From positions 484,501 to 548,500 of the forward strand of contig CP028514.1 in NCBI GenBank assembly GCA_003054495.1: 64,000 nt of DNA, given 5' to 3'. Both the position numbers and the translations under genes were made by a program. The notes under the pieces are model-generated. The model was not told where the DNA came from, searched no databases, and saw nothing but the letters and a program-made list of their open reading frames with translations. Of this stretch, positions 33,619 to 42,021 are shown piece after piece; position 1 is the stretch's first letter, and each line of letters starts with the position of its first letter. The DNA comes from Carboxydocella thermautotrophica. GTDB lineage: Bacteria; Bacillota; GCA-003054495; Carboxydocellales; Carboxydocellaceae.

Positions 33619-35837
33619 CCGTTTGGCAGTTGTTCTGGTTAGAAACAATAGCAGGAATGGGCTTTTATTTTGTTACAATTCCCCGTACTTTAGTGGTATT
33701 GATGCAGTCAGGGGCATGGTTGGCTCCTCTGGGAGCAATCGTTTTGTTAGCCCCTTTCTTGTTCTGGTTAGTGCGAAGGATACCCTGGGGCAGCAGTATC
33801 AAGCTTGGACCAGGGCTGGCATTGGTAATTCTGGGTCTAACCATGATAGAGGGGGCAGTTACTTTACGCCGTTACGGAGAATTCATCAATACTGCCATAA
33901 TGCCGGAAACCCCGATACTGGTTATCGTGATTTTGACATTGATACTGCCAGTTGTCTTAGCTCGTGGTGGGTTAAAGCTGATTGTTCGCTTTAATTTTTT
34001 GTTAACACCGATATTTATTTTAGCAACAGTCATAGTATTTATGTTATCCGCTCCTGACTTTGATCCCTTTCGCTTAAAACCCCTGTTTTTTATTGAATTT
34101 TCCGCCTTTATCAAAGCAGTAATCTTTATGATGGGCTTTACTTTAAATATGTTACCCTTGTGGTTTTTGAGTGAGTATTTTAAGATAAAGAAAGAATATG
34201 AGCACTGGTTAATCTGGGCCGGAATGCTAATGCCAGCCTTGCTTATCAGTCTTACCTGTACGCTGGTGGTGGGAATTTTTGGTTTATATACAGTACAACG
34301 TTTATTTTGGCCGATGTTGGATGTAGTTAAAAATATTTCTCTTGGGGGTTTTATTGAACGGATTGAAGTGGCTTTTCTAATGCTCTGGTTTCAAAATGCG
34401 GTGATTAGGCTCGCTTTACTGTTGTATATCGGGGCCTGGGCTGTGGGACGGCTATTTCAGCTGAAGAATGATCGAATGCTGGTATGGCCTTTAGCATTCT
34501 GGCAACTGGGCCTGGCCATGTTGCCTACTGATGCGGTACAGGCAGTACTTAAGATCGATACAGTGCATTTTTGGTTAATTTTACTACTCAGTCCCTGGTT
34601 GTGCTGGTGGCTGGCCCGCCCTAAACTGAATAGCAAAAGGATTTTAAGCCTGTTAATAATCTTTATGATGTTAATCAATCAGGGCTGTTGGAACCGCAAA
34701 GAAGCAGAAAAAATCCAGTATGCCTTAGCTGTGGGAGTAGATCGGGCACCGGATGGTAAAGTGTTGATAACTGTACAGATGCCTTTGCTGGATAAACTGA
34801 AAGCAGAGAAAGGGGCCGAGGGGCATAAGAGCTGGACTATTATCAGTAATGGGGAGACTACCTTTGAAGCGGTTCGCCACCTGATCATGGCTACAGGGGC
34901 GAAATTGTTTTTCTCCCACATGCAGGTTCTAGTGATCGGGGAAGATGCGGCCAGGGAGGGAGTAGACCAAATTATCGATTTTTTCAGCTCTGATCATGAA
35001 TTACGGGGTACACCCTATGTTTTGGTTGCTAGAGGCAAGGCTTACCAGGTACTGCAAAATGCTCCTCCTTATACACCCCTGCCGGCGACTTTTCTTAAAG
35101 ACCAGGTGGAAAAAGTTGCTTCTGGTACTTCTGGTACTGTAAAAGTGAAAATGGGAGATTTTCTTGCTGCCCTGGCCAGCCAGGGAGCACAGGCACCGCT
35201 GGCGACAGCGGTTGAGCCACTGAGCTGGCAAAAATACAGCCGGGAGGTTTTAGGGCTGGAGGTAGAACAACGGGGGGAATTATTGCCGGAAAGAGTACTC
35301 TATATGGCTGGGGCAGCCTTTTTAAAAGGTACACGGCTAGCAGGCTGGCTGGATGCCAGAGAGACCCGGGGGGTATTGTGGGTTAAAGGCAAGGTACAGA
35401 GCGGGATTATCGTTGCACCCCAGCCAGGAGGAGGAAAAATTTCCTTTGAAATTATTCGGATAGAAAAAAGACGGCTCAAGCCTGGCTGGCGAAATGGTAA
35501 ACCCTATTATCAATTAGAGTTGGAGGTGGAAGGCAATCTCGGGGAAAAAAGCGGATTTACCAACCCGGCTACTGGTCCGAATGTAAAGCAATTGGAACAG
35601 CACTTAACCAGAATGATACTTCAGGAAATTCAACTGGCCTGGAACAAACAACGCCAGACCCGAGCCGATATATTCGGTCTGGGGGCGGCGCTAGCTGCTG
35701 AAAAACCGGAAATTTGGGAAAAAGTGAAAGAGCGGTGGAGTGAAGTAATGCCCACCGCTCATCTGGAATTGAAGATTAAAGTAAGAGTACGGCGTTTATC
35801 TACCACTATTTATAGTCCCTGGGCGAAAGGGAAGTAA
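33615..35837 (+). CDS. gerBC: Fused germination protein: GerAB-type permease plus GerAC-type lipoprotein domain
   Basis: 740 residues in one uninterrupted frame. Residues 1-340 form an endospore germination permease of about ten helices (QLFWLETIAGMGFYFVTIPR, YGEFINTAIMPETPI). Residues 345-740 are a Ger(x)C protein. Its signal-like helix ILSLLIIFMMLINQGC places the normally lipidated cysteine at residue 358, followed by WNRKEAEKIQYALAVGVDRA and, at the end, ELKIKVRVRRLSTT. B and C subunits are usually separate genes. No ribosome site or plausible start lies between them here, so this is a fusion, unless an indel in the sequence hides a stop. Its 3' end overlaps the converging glcF gene by 32 bases. 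Confidence 0.88.
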   Translation: MTVWQLFWLETIAGMGFYFVTIPRTLVVLMQSGAWLAPLGAIVLLAPFLFWLVRRIPWGSSIKLGPGLALVILGLTMIEGAVTLRRYGEFINTAIMPETPILVIVILTLILPVVLARGGLKLIVRFNFLLTPIFILATVIVFMLSAPDFDPFRLKPLFFIEFSAFIKAVIFMMGFTLNMLPLWFLSEYFKIKKEYEHWLIWAGMLMPALLISLTCTLVVGIFGLYTVQRLFWPMLDVVKNISLGGFIERIEVAFLMLWFQNAVIRLALLLYIGAWAVGRLFQLKNDRMLVWPLAFWQLGLAMLPTDAVQAVLKIDTVHFWLILLLSPWLCWWLARPKLNSKRILSLLIIFMMLINQGCWNRKEAEKIQYALAVGVDRAPDGKVLITVQMPLLDKLKAEKGAEGHKSWTIISNGETTFEAVRHLIMATGAKLFFSHMQVLVIGEDAAREGVDQIIDFFSSDHELRGTPYVLVARGKAYQVLQNAPPYTPLPATFLKDQVEKVASGTSGTVKVKMGDFLAALASQGAQAPLATAVEPLSWQKYSREVLGLEVEQRGELLPERVLYMAGAAFLKGTRLAGWLDARETRGVLWVKGKVQSGIIVAPQPGGGKISFEIIRIEKRRLKPGWRNGKPYYQLELEVEGNLGEKSGFTNPATGPNVKQLEQHLTRMILQEIQLAWNKQRQTRADIFGLGAALAAEKPEIWEKVKERWSEVMPTAHLELKIKVRVRRLSTTIYSPWAKGK

Positions 35838-37080
35838 GCAATTCCACCGGGTGTTTCACCAGTACCGGCAGTCCCTGCTGCCGCAAGCCATGGCTGATTT
35901 GCAAAATACAGCCTGGACAGGGAGTGACCACTACCTGAGCCCCACTCTGGCGGATATTGGCTACCTTTTCCGCCAGGATAGTCTGGGACAGCTGATAGTT
36001 GGTGGCGAAAAAGGTGCCGGCCCCCCCGCAACAGCGGTCAGCCTGAGCCATTTCCCGCACTTCCACTCCCGGCAGCTGCTGCAGGAACAGACGCAGGGCG
36101 GCTTTTTGTTTCAGGCCCCGGGCCAGGTGACAGGGGTCATGGATGGTTACAGTCAGGGGTAATGTACTGGAAGCGGTAATTTCCCGCAGGCCTTGCTCGG
36201 CCAGGAAAGCGGTAACTTCCCGCGTGCGCTCAGCCCAGGTACGGGCGGTGGCTGCCAGTTCAGTACCGGCCAGCAGCTGGGGGTATTCCTTTAAAGCTGC
36301 GCCACAGGAGGCACAATCACTGACTACCCACTGAGCCCCGGCGGTTTCGATTTGCTCTAGTACCCTGGCCGCCAGGCTGACAGCGGTATCACGGGCGCCG
36401 TTACCCAGCTGGGGCATACCGCAGCAGTTCAGCTCCGGACTGATTACCACATCAAAGCCCTGCTGACTCAAGGCCTTTACTGTGGCCTGGGCGATGTGGG
36501 GAAAGAGCATGTCAGTTGCACAGCCGAGGAAATAATAGACCCGGCCCCGCTTTTCTCCCTGAGCAGGAGTCACTGTGGGCAGCAGCTGACGGGCCCGTTG
36601 CCTGGGGACGGTGGTCAGGACGGCTTCCGCCTGCCCTAGAGAGCCGGGCAGCAACCGGGTCAACCCCAGCCCCCGGGCCAGGCTGCGGATACCCAGATGC
36701 TGATAGGCCTTGAGCAGCTCACCGGCCAGAGAGAGAAAACGGGTTCTGGGCCAGAGCTTGCCGAAGAGCTGGCGCTTGAATTTATAATACCCTTTCTTGG
36801 CCAGATGGCTGCGGGCGATACTGACATAGCGATGCACGGGAATCCCGGAAGGGCACTCCTGACTGCAGGCTTCACAGAGCAAACAGGCTGTGAGCTGGCC
36901 GGCCATTTCCTCCGACAGGGGCAGTTTTTCCTTGTGCAGCATTTCGGTCAGAAACACCTTGCCCCGGGGAGCGGCCGACTCCTTGCCCAGCACAGCAAAA
37001 ACGGGACAGACGGAACGGCACTGGCCGCAGCGCACGCATTTTTTCAGCTGATTTAACAGTTCCGGTTCATGGGCCAGCAT
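35806..37080 (-). CDS. glcF: Glycolate/lactate oxidase iron-sulfur subunit
   Basis: 424 residues. N-terminal pair of 4Fe-4S sites: CVRCGQCRSVCP and CLLCEACSQECP. The C-terminal half has two CCG domains (FLGCATDMLFPHI with ELNCCGMPQLG; HDPCHLARGL with DRCCGGAGTF). This is the GlcF/LldE-like partner that passes electrons from a flavin oxidase to the respiratory chain. It follows glcD with no gap (TAA then ATG). Its last codons overlap gerBC on the other strand. Confidence 0.9.
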   Translation of the reverse strand: MLAHEPELLNQLKKCVRCGQCRSVCPVFAVLGKESAAPRGKVFLTEMLHKEKLPLSEEMAGQLTACLLCEACSQECPSGIPVHRYVSIARSHLAKKGYYKFKRQLFGKLWPRTRFLSLAGELLKAYQHLGIRSLARGLGLTRLLPGSLGQAEAVLTTVPRQRARQLLPTVTPAQGEKRGRVYYFLGCATDMLFPHIAQATVKALSQQGFDVVISPELNCCGMPQLGNGARDTAVSLAARVLEQIETAGAQWVVSDCASCGAALKEYPQLLAGTELAATARTWAERTREVTAFLAEQGLREITASSTLPLTVTIHDPCHLARGLKQKAALRLFLQQLPGVEVREMAQADRCCGGAGTFFATNYQLSQTILAEKVANIRQSGAQVVVTPCPGCILQISHGLRQQGLPVLVKHPVELLTSLSPRDYK

Positions 37081-38505
37081 TTAGCTCTCCTCCTCAGGCA
37101 GCAGCACTTTCCCCGGATTCATGATATTTTTGGGATCCAGAGCTTTTTTAACTGCCCACATAGCTTTGAGGGCGGAACCGTGTTCCAGCCGTGCATAAGG
37201 AGCGCGGACCAGGCCGACGCCATGCTCACCGGTGGTGGTACCGCCCAGTTCCACGGCCAGACGGTGGATAGCATCAGCCAGACGGTGGGCCTGTTCCACT
37301 TCTGCCGGGTTTTCCGGGTCGATGACCGGGGCGGTATGGAGGTTGCCATCTCCGATGTGGCCATAGACCACCACCTTGACCCCGAATTCTTCCCCCAGGG
37401 CCTGAATGCGGCGCAGCGCCTCGGTTACCTGGGTAAATGGAACCGAAATATCTTCCCCGTGGAAAATCCGGCTGCCATCAGGGCGAACACGGGCAGCGGC
37501 AGTTGCCACCACGCCACGGGCGCGCCAGAGATCAGCCATGCGCTTGGGTTCAGTGGCCCATTCGATGCGCAGGGCCCGCTGTCCCACGATTTGCTGAATT
37601 TGTTCTCCTTCCCAGGCTACACTGGCGGGATTGCCATCCACTTCAAAGATCAGGATGGCCTGGGCATCCACCGGCAGATTCAGTTCCGGGGCGAATTCAC
37701 TTACCGCCCGGATGGCGGAATTATCCATAATTTCGATGCCGGAAGGCAGGATACCGGCGCGATAGACGTCCAGGACAGCGGCAGGAGCATCTTCCAGGTT
37801 GGCGAAAACCGCCATGGCTATGCCCCGGCCTTTGGGTTTGGGCCAGAGGCGCAGGCGGATATTGGTGATCACACCCAGAGTGCCTTCCGAGCCGACAAAA
37901 ACCTTGGTCAAATTGAGGCCGGTAACGCTTTTTACCGCTTTGGAACGGGTGCCACCGGTAATAATCACTTCCCCGTTGGGCAGAACCACTTCCAGGCCCA
38001 GGACATAGTTTTCTGTGGCTCCGTATTTGACCGCCCGCAGGCCACTGGAATTATTGGCTACCATGCCTCCGATGGTGCACATACGGGTACTGCCAGGGTC
38101 AGGGGGAAAGAAAAGTCCATAGGGAGCCAGGGCTTCATTTAGCTCAGCGTGAATGACACCCGGGCGTACCCAGACCTGCATATTGGCGGCATCGATTTCT
38201 TCGATGGTTTTCCAGCGGCTCAGGTCCAGTACGATTCCCCCTTTAACAGGAACACAGCCACAGGTTTCCCCGGTTCCGGCTCCCCTGGGGGTGACGGGAA
38301 TTTCATGCTGCCAGGCCAGTTTCATAATGGCAGCGACTTCAGAAGTAGAGGTCGGGAAAACCACCAGATCAGGTAAAAAACTTTTTTCCCGGGCTAGAAA
38401 AGAACTGTCATAAGAATAGTAAGCCAGCTCCAATGGGCTGGTGAGCACTTTCTCATGGCCAAGCATCCGGATAATTTCTGTTTGGATTTGTTGGGCTAAG
38501 GCCAC
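37081..38505 (-). CDS. glcD: FAD-linked oxidase, glycolate oxidase/D-lactate dehydrogenase catalytic subunit
   Basis: 474 residues of the VAO/PCMH flavoprotein family: VVFPTSTSEVAAIMKLAW, TPRGAGTGETCGC (FAD pyrophosphate loop), GSTRMCTIGGMVANNSSG, VFVGSEGTLGVIT, and the C-terminal substrate/metal region YGHIGDGNLH and TTGEHGVGL. It oxidises a 2-hydroxy acid such as glycolate or D-lactate. The GTG start at 38505 is preceded by GGGAGGGA. The LarA-type racemase gene on the other side of the TnpB element suggests D-lactate, but glycolate cannot be excluded. Confidence 0.9.
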   Translation of the reverse strand: MALAQQIQTEIIRMLGHEKVLTSPLELAYYSYDSSFLAREKSFLPDLVVFPTSTSEVAAIMKLAWQHEIPVTPRGAGTGETCGCVPVKGGIVLDLSRWKTIEEIDAANMQVWVRPGVIHAELNEALAPYGLFFPPDPGSTRMCTIGGMVANNSSGLRAVKYGATENYVLGLEVVLPNGEVIITGGTRSKAVKSVTGLNLTKVFVGSEGTLGVITNIRLRLWPKPKGRGIAMAVFANLEDAPAAVLDVYRAGILPSGIEIMDNSAIRAVSEFAPELNLPVDAQAILIFEVDGNPASVAWEGEQIQQIVGQRALRIEWATEPKRMADLWRARGVVATAAARVRPDGSRIFHGEDISVPFTQVTEALRRIQALGEEFGVKVVVYGHIGDGNLHTAPVIDPENPAEVEQAHRLADAIHRLAVELGGTTTGEHGVGLVRAPYARLEHGSALKAMWAVKKALDPKNIMNPGKVLLPEEES

Positions 38506-38666
38506 CCCGGTTCCCTCCCACGTATATTGAGTCTTATCTTAAAATATTATACGACTACAGCACTCCTCCTGTCTGCCCTAAATGAATAAGTATACAGTAT
38601 TTTGCAAGTCTTGCTCTTTTCTCTGGTTCTGCGATTGGATAAGATGGAAGGTAGAGGGATGGAGGT
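38506..38666. promoter_or_regulatory. Divergent glcD / larA control region, now split by the TnpB element
   Basis: Before insertion this stretch plus eight bases (40741-40748) formed the whole intergenic region. On the minus strand TATAAT (38551-38546) is a likely -10 box for glcD, with no good -35. The plus-strand promoter for larA must lie here too but is not clear by eye. The last six bases, GGAGGT (38661-38666), are the former larA ribosome site. Confidence 0.5.
38661..38666 (+). promoter_or_regulatory. Orphaned Shine-Dalgarno (GGAGGT) flanking TnpB copy 2
   Basis: GGATGGAGGT abuts the element's left end. Excision in silico places GGAGGT eight bases before the TTG start of larA at 40749. 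It is the same hexamer as beside copy 1. Confidence 0.8.
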
Positions 38667-38794
38667 AAGCAGCAGCTTCAGAAAACTAGACTATAATTGA
38701 TTGTATTTAACTGTTTTGCTACATTAAAAGTATGGAACTATTATCCATTGGAGAAGCAGCAAAGTCCGGCAGGGTTTCGGGGAGCTGATCAGGA

Positions 38795-40495
38795 ATGCCA
38801 GAGAAACACGAGAAAAACAAATTTAGCATAACTGTGTGCGGGGAGTTTTTTCCGGAGATTTACCCGACTCACCGGTCTTCGAAATGGAGCCGGGGCGAAG
38901 AAGACCAGCTGACTACGGAGATGCGTCTCTTCTGTGCCTGTATGCGGTGGGCCTTTAACCGGCTCCTGGAAGGTGCTTCCCGCCATGAAATCAAGAAGTC
39001 AGGACAAGAACTTTTCGGGCTGAACTCCCGCTTTGTCGATGACTCCAGACTTAAAGCACAGGCCCTGCTGGACTCCCAAACAGAACTGCTGAAGTTAGAA
39101 AATGAAGAAGAAAATGAAGAAACAGAAGAGAAACTGGGCCGGGCCAGGAAGAAACTCAGCCTGGCTATGAGGAAACTGGCGAAGGCAGAGGAAAAGGGGG
39201 CTGCTTCAGAAGTTATTGAAAAGCTCCGCCTGGCAGTCAAGGGGCGGAACAAGCGGGTGGTTTCACTCGCAAAAAGGCTGGCTGAACTGAAGGATTACCA
39301 GGAGAAGGGGACAATACCAGAGGTAGTCTTTGGGGGCAGAAGGCTGTGGGAAAAGGTCTGCCAGGGCCGGGCCGCCCGTGAAAAATGGCGGCACGCCCGC
39401 AGGAATCGCCTCTACTCCCGGGGAGACGAGAGCAAGGGAGGCAACCCCAACATTAAGATATTTTATGACGGACAGGACTTCCGCCTGGCGGTTTCCCTCT
39501 CCCACCTTTCTGAACAGACAGGCATAGATAAACTTGGTCGCCCCAGGATGAGCCAGGCCCCCAGGGTTGAGGGTAAGTTGTGGCTGCCGGAAAAACACCG
39601 GGAACTGGTGCAGATATGGCTGGCCATGAAGTTACCCTATGCGGTAGAACTGATCCGCACCCTGGAAGGACGCTATTTGGTACATTTGACATTTGAACTG
39701 GTCAGGGTGCAGGAACCGGACTTTGCTAAAGGTTGTCTGGCTATAGACACAAACCCTGATGGGGTAGCCCTGTGTAACGTTAGCGCTTCCGGCCAACCGG
39801 AGCCGTGGCCGGAGGGCTTCAGTGTTCCTTATCCCGGCAACCTGGGCAAGTATGAAGGAGAGTTTCAGGTTATCCCTTACCCGAACGGCTTTCTTTATAT
39901 CAGAATACCAGACTTAACCCATGCTTCCAGCTTCCGGCGTAGCTACCTGATAGGCGTTTTAGCCAGAGTAATGGTAGATATAGCTTTCTTTTCAGGCAAA
40001 CCCATTGTTTTAGAAAACCTGAACTTTAGCAAAGACAGGCTGGACACTAATAAAAAGTTTAACCGAATGGCTTCCAATTTTCCATTTGCGAAAATGGTAG
40101 GAGCAATGTATCGGAGAGCTGTAAAAGAAGGGGTGCCTTTCAAGTTAGTATCACCCCGGCATACTTCAACCATAGGTTACTGGAAGTATATGAAACGTTA
40201 CGCCGTTCCGGTGCATTGCGCGGCGGCACTGGTTATAGGTCGTCGGGCAATGGGGTTCAGGGAACGGGTGACTGAAGAACTCAGGCAACTGATATCGCAA
40301 ATCAAGCAAAACCTGACCCGGAAGGTTAATCCTGATAGACCTGGGGAAGGAAAAGAGATGACCCGTGGGGTCAGGGCCTGCTTGAGGCGGCTGGAGGAAA
40401 AGCTTTCTGTGCATAACGGGCTTGCCCAGAGTGAGCAGGAGGCGTATAACTCCGTCTGGCCTGACCTGAAGTTATTGGCCCTGTCCGTACGGTGA
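38795..40495 (+). CDS. tnpB: TnpB-family RNA-guided nuclease (IS1341-type), copy 2
   Basis: 566 residues, about 96 percent identical by eye to copy 1, with an extra Glu-rich ENEE stretch near residue 105. RuvC motifs I (AIDTNPDG) and II (IVLENLNF) are intact. The third region reads VHCAAALVIGRRAMGFRE instead of a D-x-NAA motif, and no zinc-finger cysteine pairs are present. Both copies are full length with no stops, so selection or recent spread has kept them open. Start ATG 38795 follows GATCAGGA, a weak ribosome site shared by both copies. Confidence 0.88.
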   Translation: MPEKHEKNKFSITVCGEFFPEIYPTHRSSKWSRGEEDQLTTEMRLFCACMRWAFNRLLEGASRHEIKKSGQELFGLNSRFVDDSRLKAQALLDSQTELLKLENEEENEETEEKLGRARKKLSLAMRKLAKAEEKGAASEVIEKLRLAVKGRNKRVVSLAKRLAELKDYQEKGTIPEVVFGGRRLWEKVCQGRAAREKWRHARRNRLYSRGDESKGGNPNIKIFYDGQDFRLAVSLSHLSEQTGIDKLGRPRMSQAPRVEGKLWLPEKHRELVQIWLAMKLPYAVELIRTLEGRYLVHLTFELVRVQEPDFAKGCLAIDTNPDGVALCNVSASGQPEPWPEGFSVPYPGNLGKYEGEFQVIPYPNGFLYIRIPDLTHASSFRRSYLIGVLARVMVDIAFFSGKPIVLENLNFSKDRLDTNKKFNRMASNFPFAKMVGAMYRRAVKEGVPFKLVSPRHTSTIGYWKYMKRYAVPVHCAAALVIGRRAMGFRERVTEELRQLISQIKQNLTRKVNPDRPGEGKEMTRGVRACLRRLEEKLSVHNGLAQSEQEAYNSVWPDLKLLALSVR

Positions 40496-40740
40496 CCCCG
40501 TTTAGCCGGTGTCGGAGAAACCGGTAGGCGTCCTAACAGGACGCGGGAGGTGGAGTTATACTCCCACCGGGAGGTCAGCATAAACCGGTGCAGTACTCCC
40601 GTCCGGGTGGAACTCCCGGGCCGAGGTCCCCTGTCGCCCTGCCCCGCGGGGGCAAATCAAGTATTCGGAAAGGAGGCGAAATCCTGGTCTGGGGGCCAAC
40701 TTGGCTGAAAATAAAAACAGTCAAGTTTTTTGAACCAGGT
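40496..40740 (+). ncRNA. Putative omega (guide) RNA of TnpB copy 2, element right end
   Basis: Nearly identical to the copy 1 right end. Palindromic segments include GCGTCCTAACAGGACGC (about 40526-40542) and CCCCGCGGGG (about 40642-40651). The tip TCAAGTTTTTTGAACCAGGT contains a small TCAA/TTGA hairpin. The adjacent guide would be GGACTGTCTTGGAAGTAAAA, which spans the larA start. Inferred from TnpB biology, not from a known RNA family. Confidence 0.55.
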
Positions 40741-40748
40741 GGACTGTC

Positions 40749-42011
40749 TTGGAAGTAAAACTGGCTTATGGAAAGGATAAACTTCAGGTTGAGCTGAATC
40801 CGAAGGGATATTGCCAGATTATTACACCCAGATCTTTGCCGGGAGTGAGTGATCCTCTAGCTGAGATCAGCCGGGCGCTGGCTGAGCCCATTGGAACTTC
40901 GCCTCTGGCAGAGCTCCTCAGGAAGCGGCAGCCGCAAAAGGTTGTAATTGTTGTCAATGATGTTACCCGGCCCACACCCTATGAGGTGATGTTGCCACCG
41001 CTGGTAGCTGAGCTGGAAAGGGCCGGGATCGGGGATGAACAGGTGACCCTGGTGGTGGCGACCGGGAGTCACCGGGCCAATACGGAAGAAGAAAATCGGG
41101 CCAGCTTTGGGGAAGAAATTTGCCGGCGTTTTAATATCATTAGCCATGACTGTGACCGGGATCTGGTAGCCATCGGACGCCTGTCCGATGGACAAGAGCT
41201 GGTTATTAACCGTCTGGTGGCTGAAGCGGATTTTATCATCACCACCGGCCTGATTACCATGCATTATATCGCCGGGTTCTCCGGTGGCCGCAAATCCATT
41301 CTCCCCGGGGTGGCAGCTCGCAATCTGATTCAGTACAATCACAGCCTCATGACCGATCCCCGCGCCTGTGCCGGCAACTGGCGCACTAATCCGGTCCACT
41401 GGCTGATGCTGGAGGCCGCGCGCCTGGTGGGTGTGGATTTTATCCTCAATGTAGTGACCAATGAGAAAAAGGAAATCGTGCAGGCAGTGGCCGGTGACCT
41501 GGAACAGGCCTGGCTGGCCGGAGTGGAAACCTGCCGCCAGATGAGTATGGTCACAGTACCTCGGGCCGCTGATGTGGTGCTGGTCAGTGCCGGTGGCCAT
41601 CCCAAGGACATCAATCTCTACCAGGCCCAAAAGGCCCTGGAGGCAGCGGCAGCTGCCACCCGGCCGGGCGGAACCATCATCCTGCTGGCCCGCTGCAGGG
41701 AAGGACTGGGCGAACATACTTTTGAAAAATGGATGCTGGAAGCAGAGACTCTGGAAGATATTTTCCGCCGTTTTGAACAGGGGTTTGTCCTGGGCGGACA
41801 CAAGGCCTATGCTATCGCCAGGGTCTTACAGGAAAAACAGGTAATTTTAATCTCAGATCTGGGAAAAGAGTTGACGGAGAGCCTCTTTATGCGTTATGCT
41901 GACAGTATCCCGACTGCACTGCTGCAGGTAGAAGAACAATACGGACAGGATTATTCCCTGCTGGTTATTCCCGATGGCAGCCAGGTGCAGCCGGAAGTTG
42001 CTTCAGCATAG
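40749..42011 (+). CDS. larA: LarA-family nickel-pincer racemase (lactate racemase-like)
   Basis: 420 residues of the DUF2088/LarA family. Motifs at the expected order are VVNDVTRPTP, VATGSHR (catalytic His), TMHYIAGFSGGRKSILPG (His and the Lys that binds the cofactor), YNHSLM and SAGGHPKDINLYQAQKAL. The family racemises lactate or epimerises related 2-hydroxy acids using a nickel pincer nucleotide made by LarB, LarC and LarE; none of those is in the window. It starts with TTG 40749. The region before it now belongs to the TnpB element and offers only CCAGGT, so translation is probably weak. Confidence 0.88.
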   Translation: MEVKLAYGKDKLQVELNPKGYCQIITPRSLPGVSDPLAEISRALAEPIGTSPLAELLRKRQPQKVVIVVNDVTRPTPYEVMLPPLVAELERAGIGDEQVTLVVATGSHRANTEEENRASFGEEICRRFNIISHDCDRDLVAIGRLSDGQELVINRLVAEADFIITTGLITMHYIAGFSGGRKSILPGVAARNLIQYNHSLMTDPRACAGNWRTNPVHWLMLEAARLVGVDFILNVVTNEKKEIVQAVAGDLEQAWLAGVETCRQMSMVTVPRAADVVLVSAGGHPKDINLYQAQKALEAAAAATRPGGTIILLARCREGLGEHTFEKWMLEAETLEDIFRRFEQGFVLGGHKAYAIARVLQEKQVILISDLGKELTESLFMRYADSIPTALLQVEEQYGQDYSLLVIPDGSQVQPEVASA

Positions 42012-42021
42012 GAGGCAGAGC

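Larger units (their letters stand above)
38667..40740 (+). mobile_element. TnpB-only insertion element, copy 2 (2074 bp)
   Basis: Its ends coincide with those of copy 1 (AAGCAGCAGCTTCAG at the left, TTTTTTGAACCAGGT at the right). The 12-bp length difference equals the four-codon insertion in tnpB. The left flank is GGAGGT and the right flank is GGACTGTCTTGGAAG, where TTG is the larA start. Copies 1 and 2 are in opposite orientation with 24,953 bp between their left ends. Neither carries a transposase gene, so movement needs a partner elsewhere or uses another mechanism. Confidence 0.88.

Noticed and set aside
37069-38142. Plus-strand open frame of 357 codons opposite glcD
   Set aside because: The minus-strand frame has complete flavoprotein motifs; the opposite frame has none and no ribosome site.
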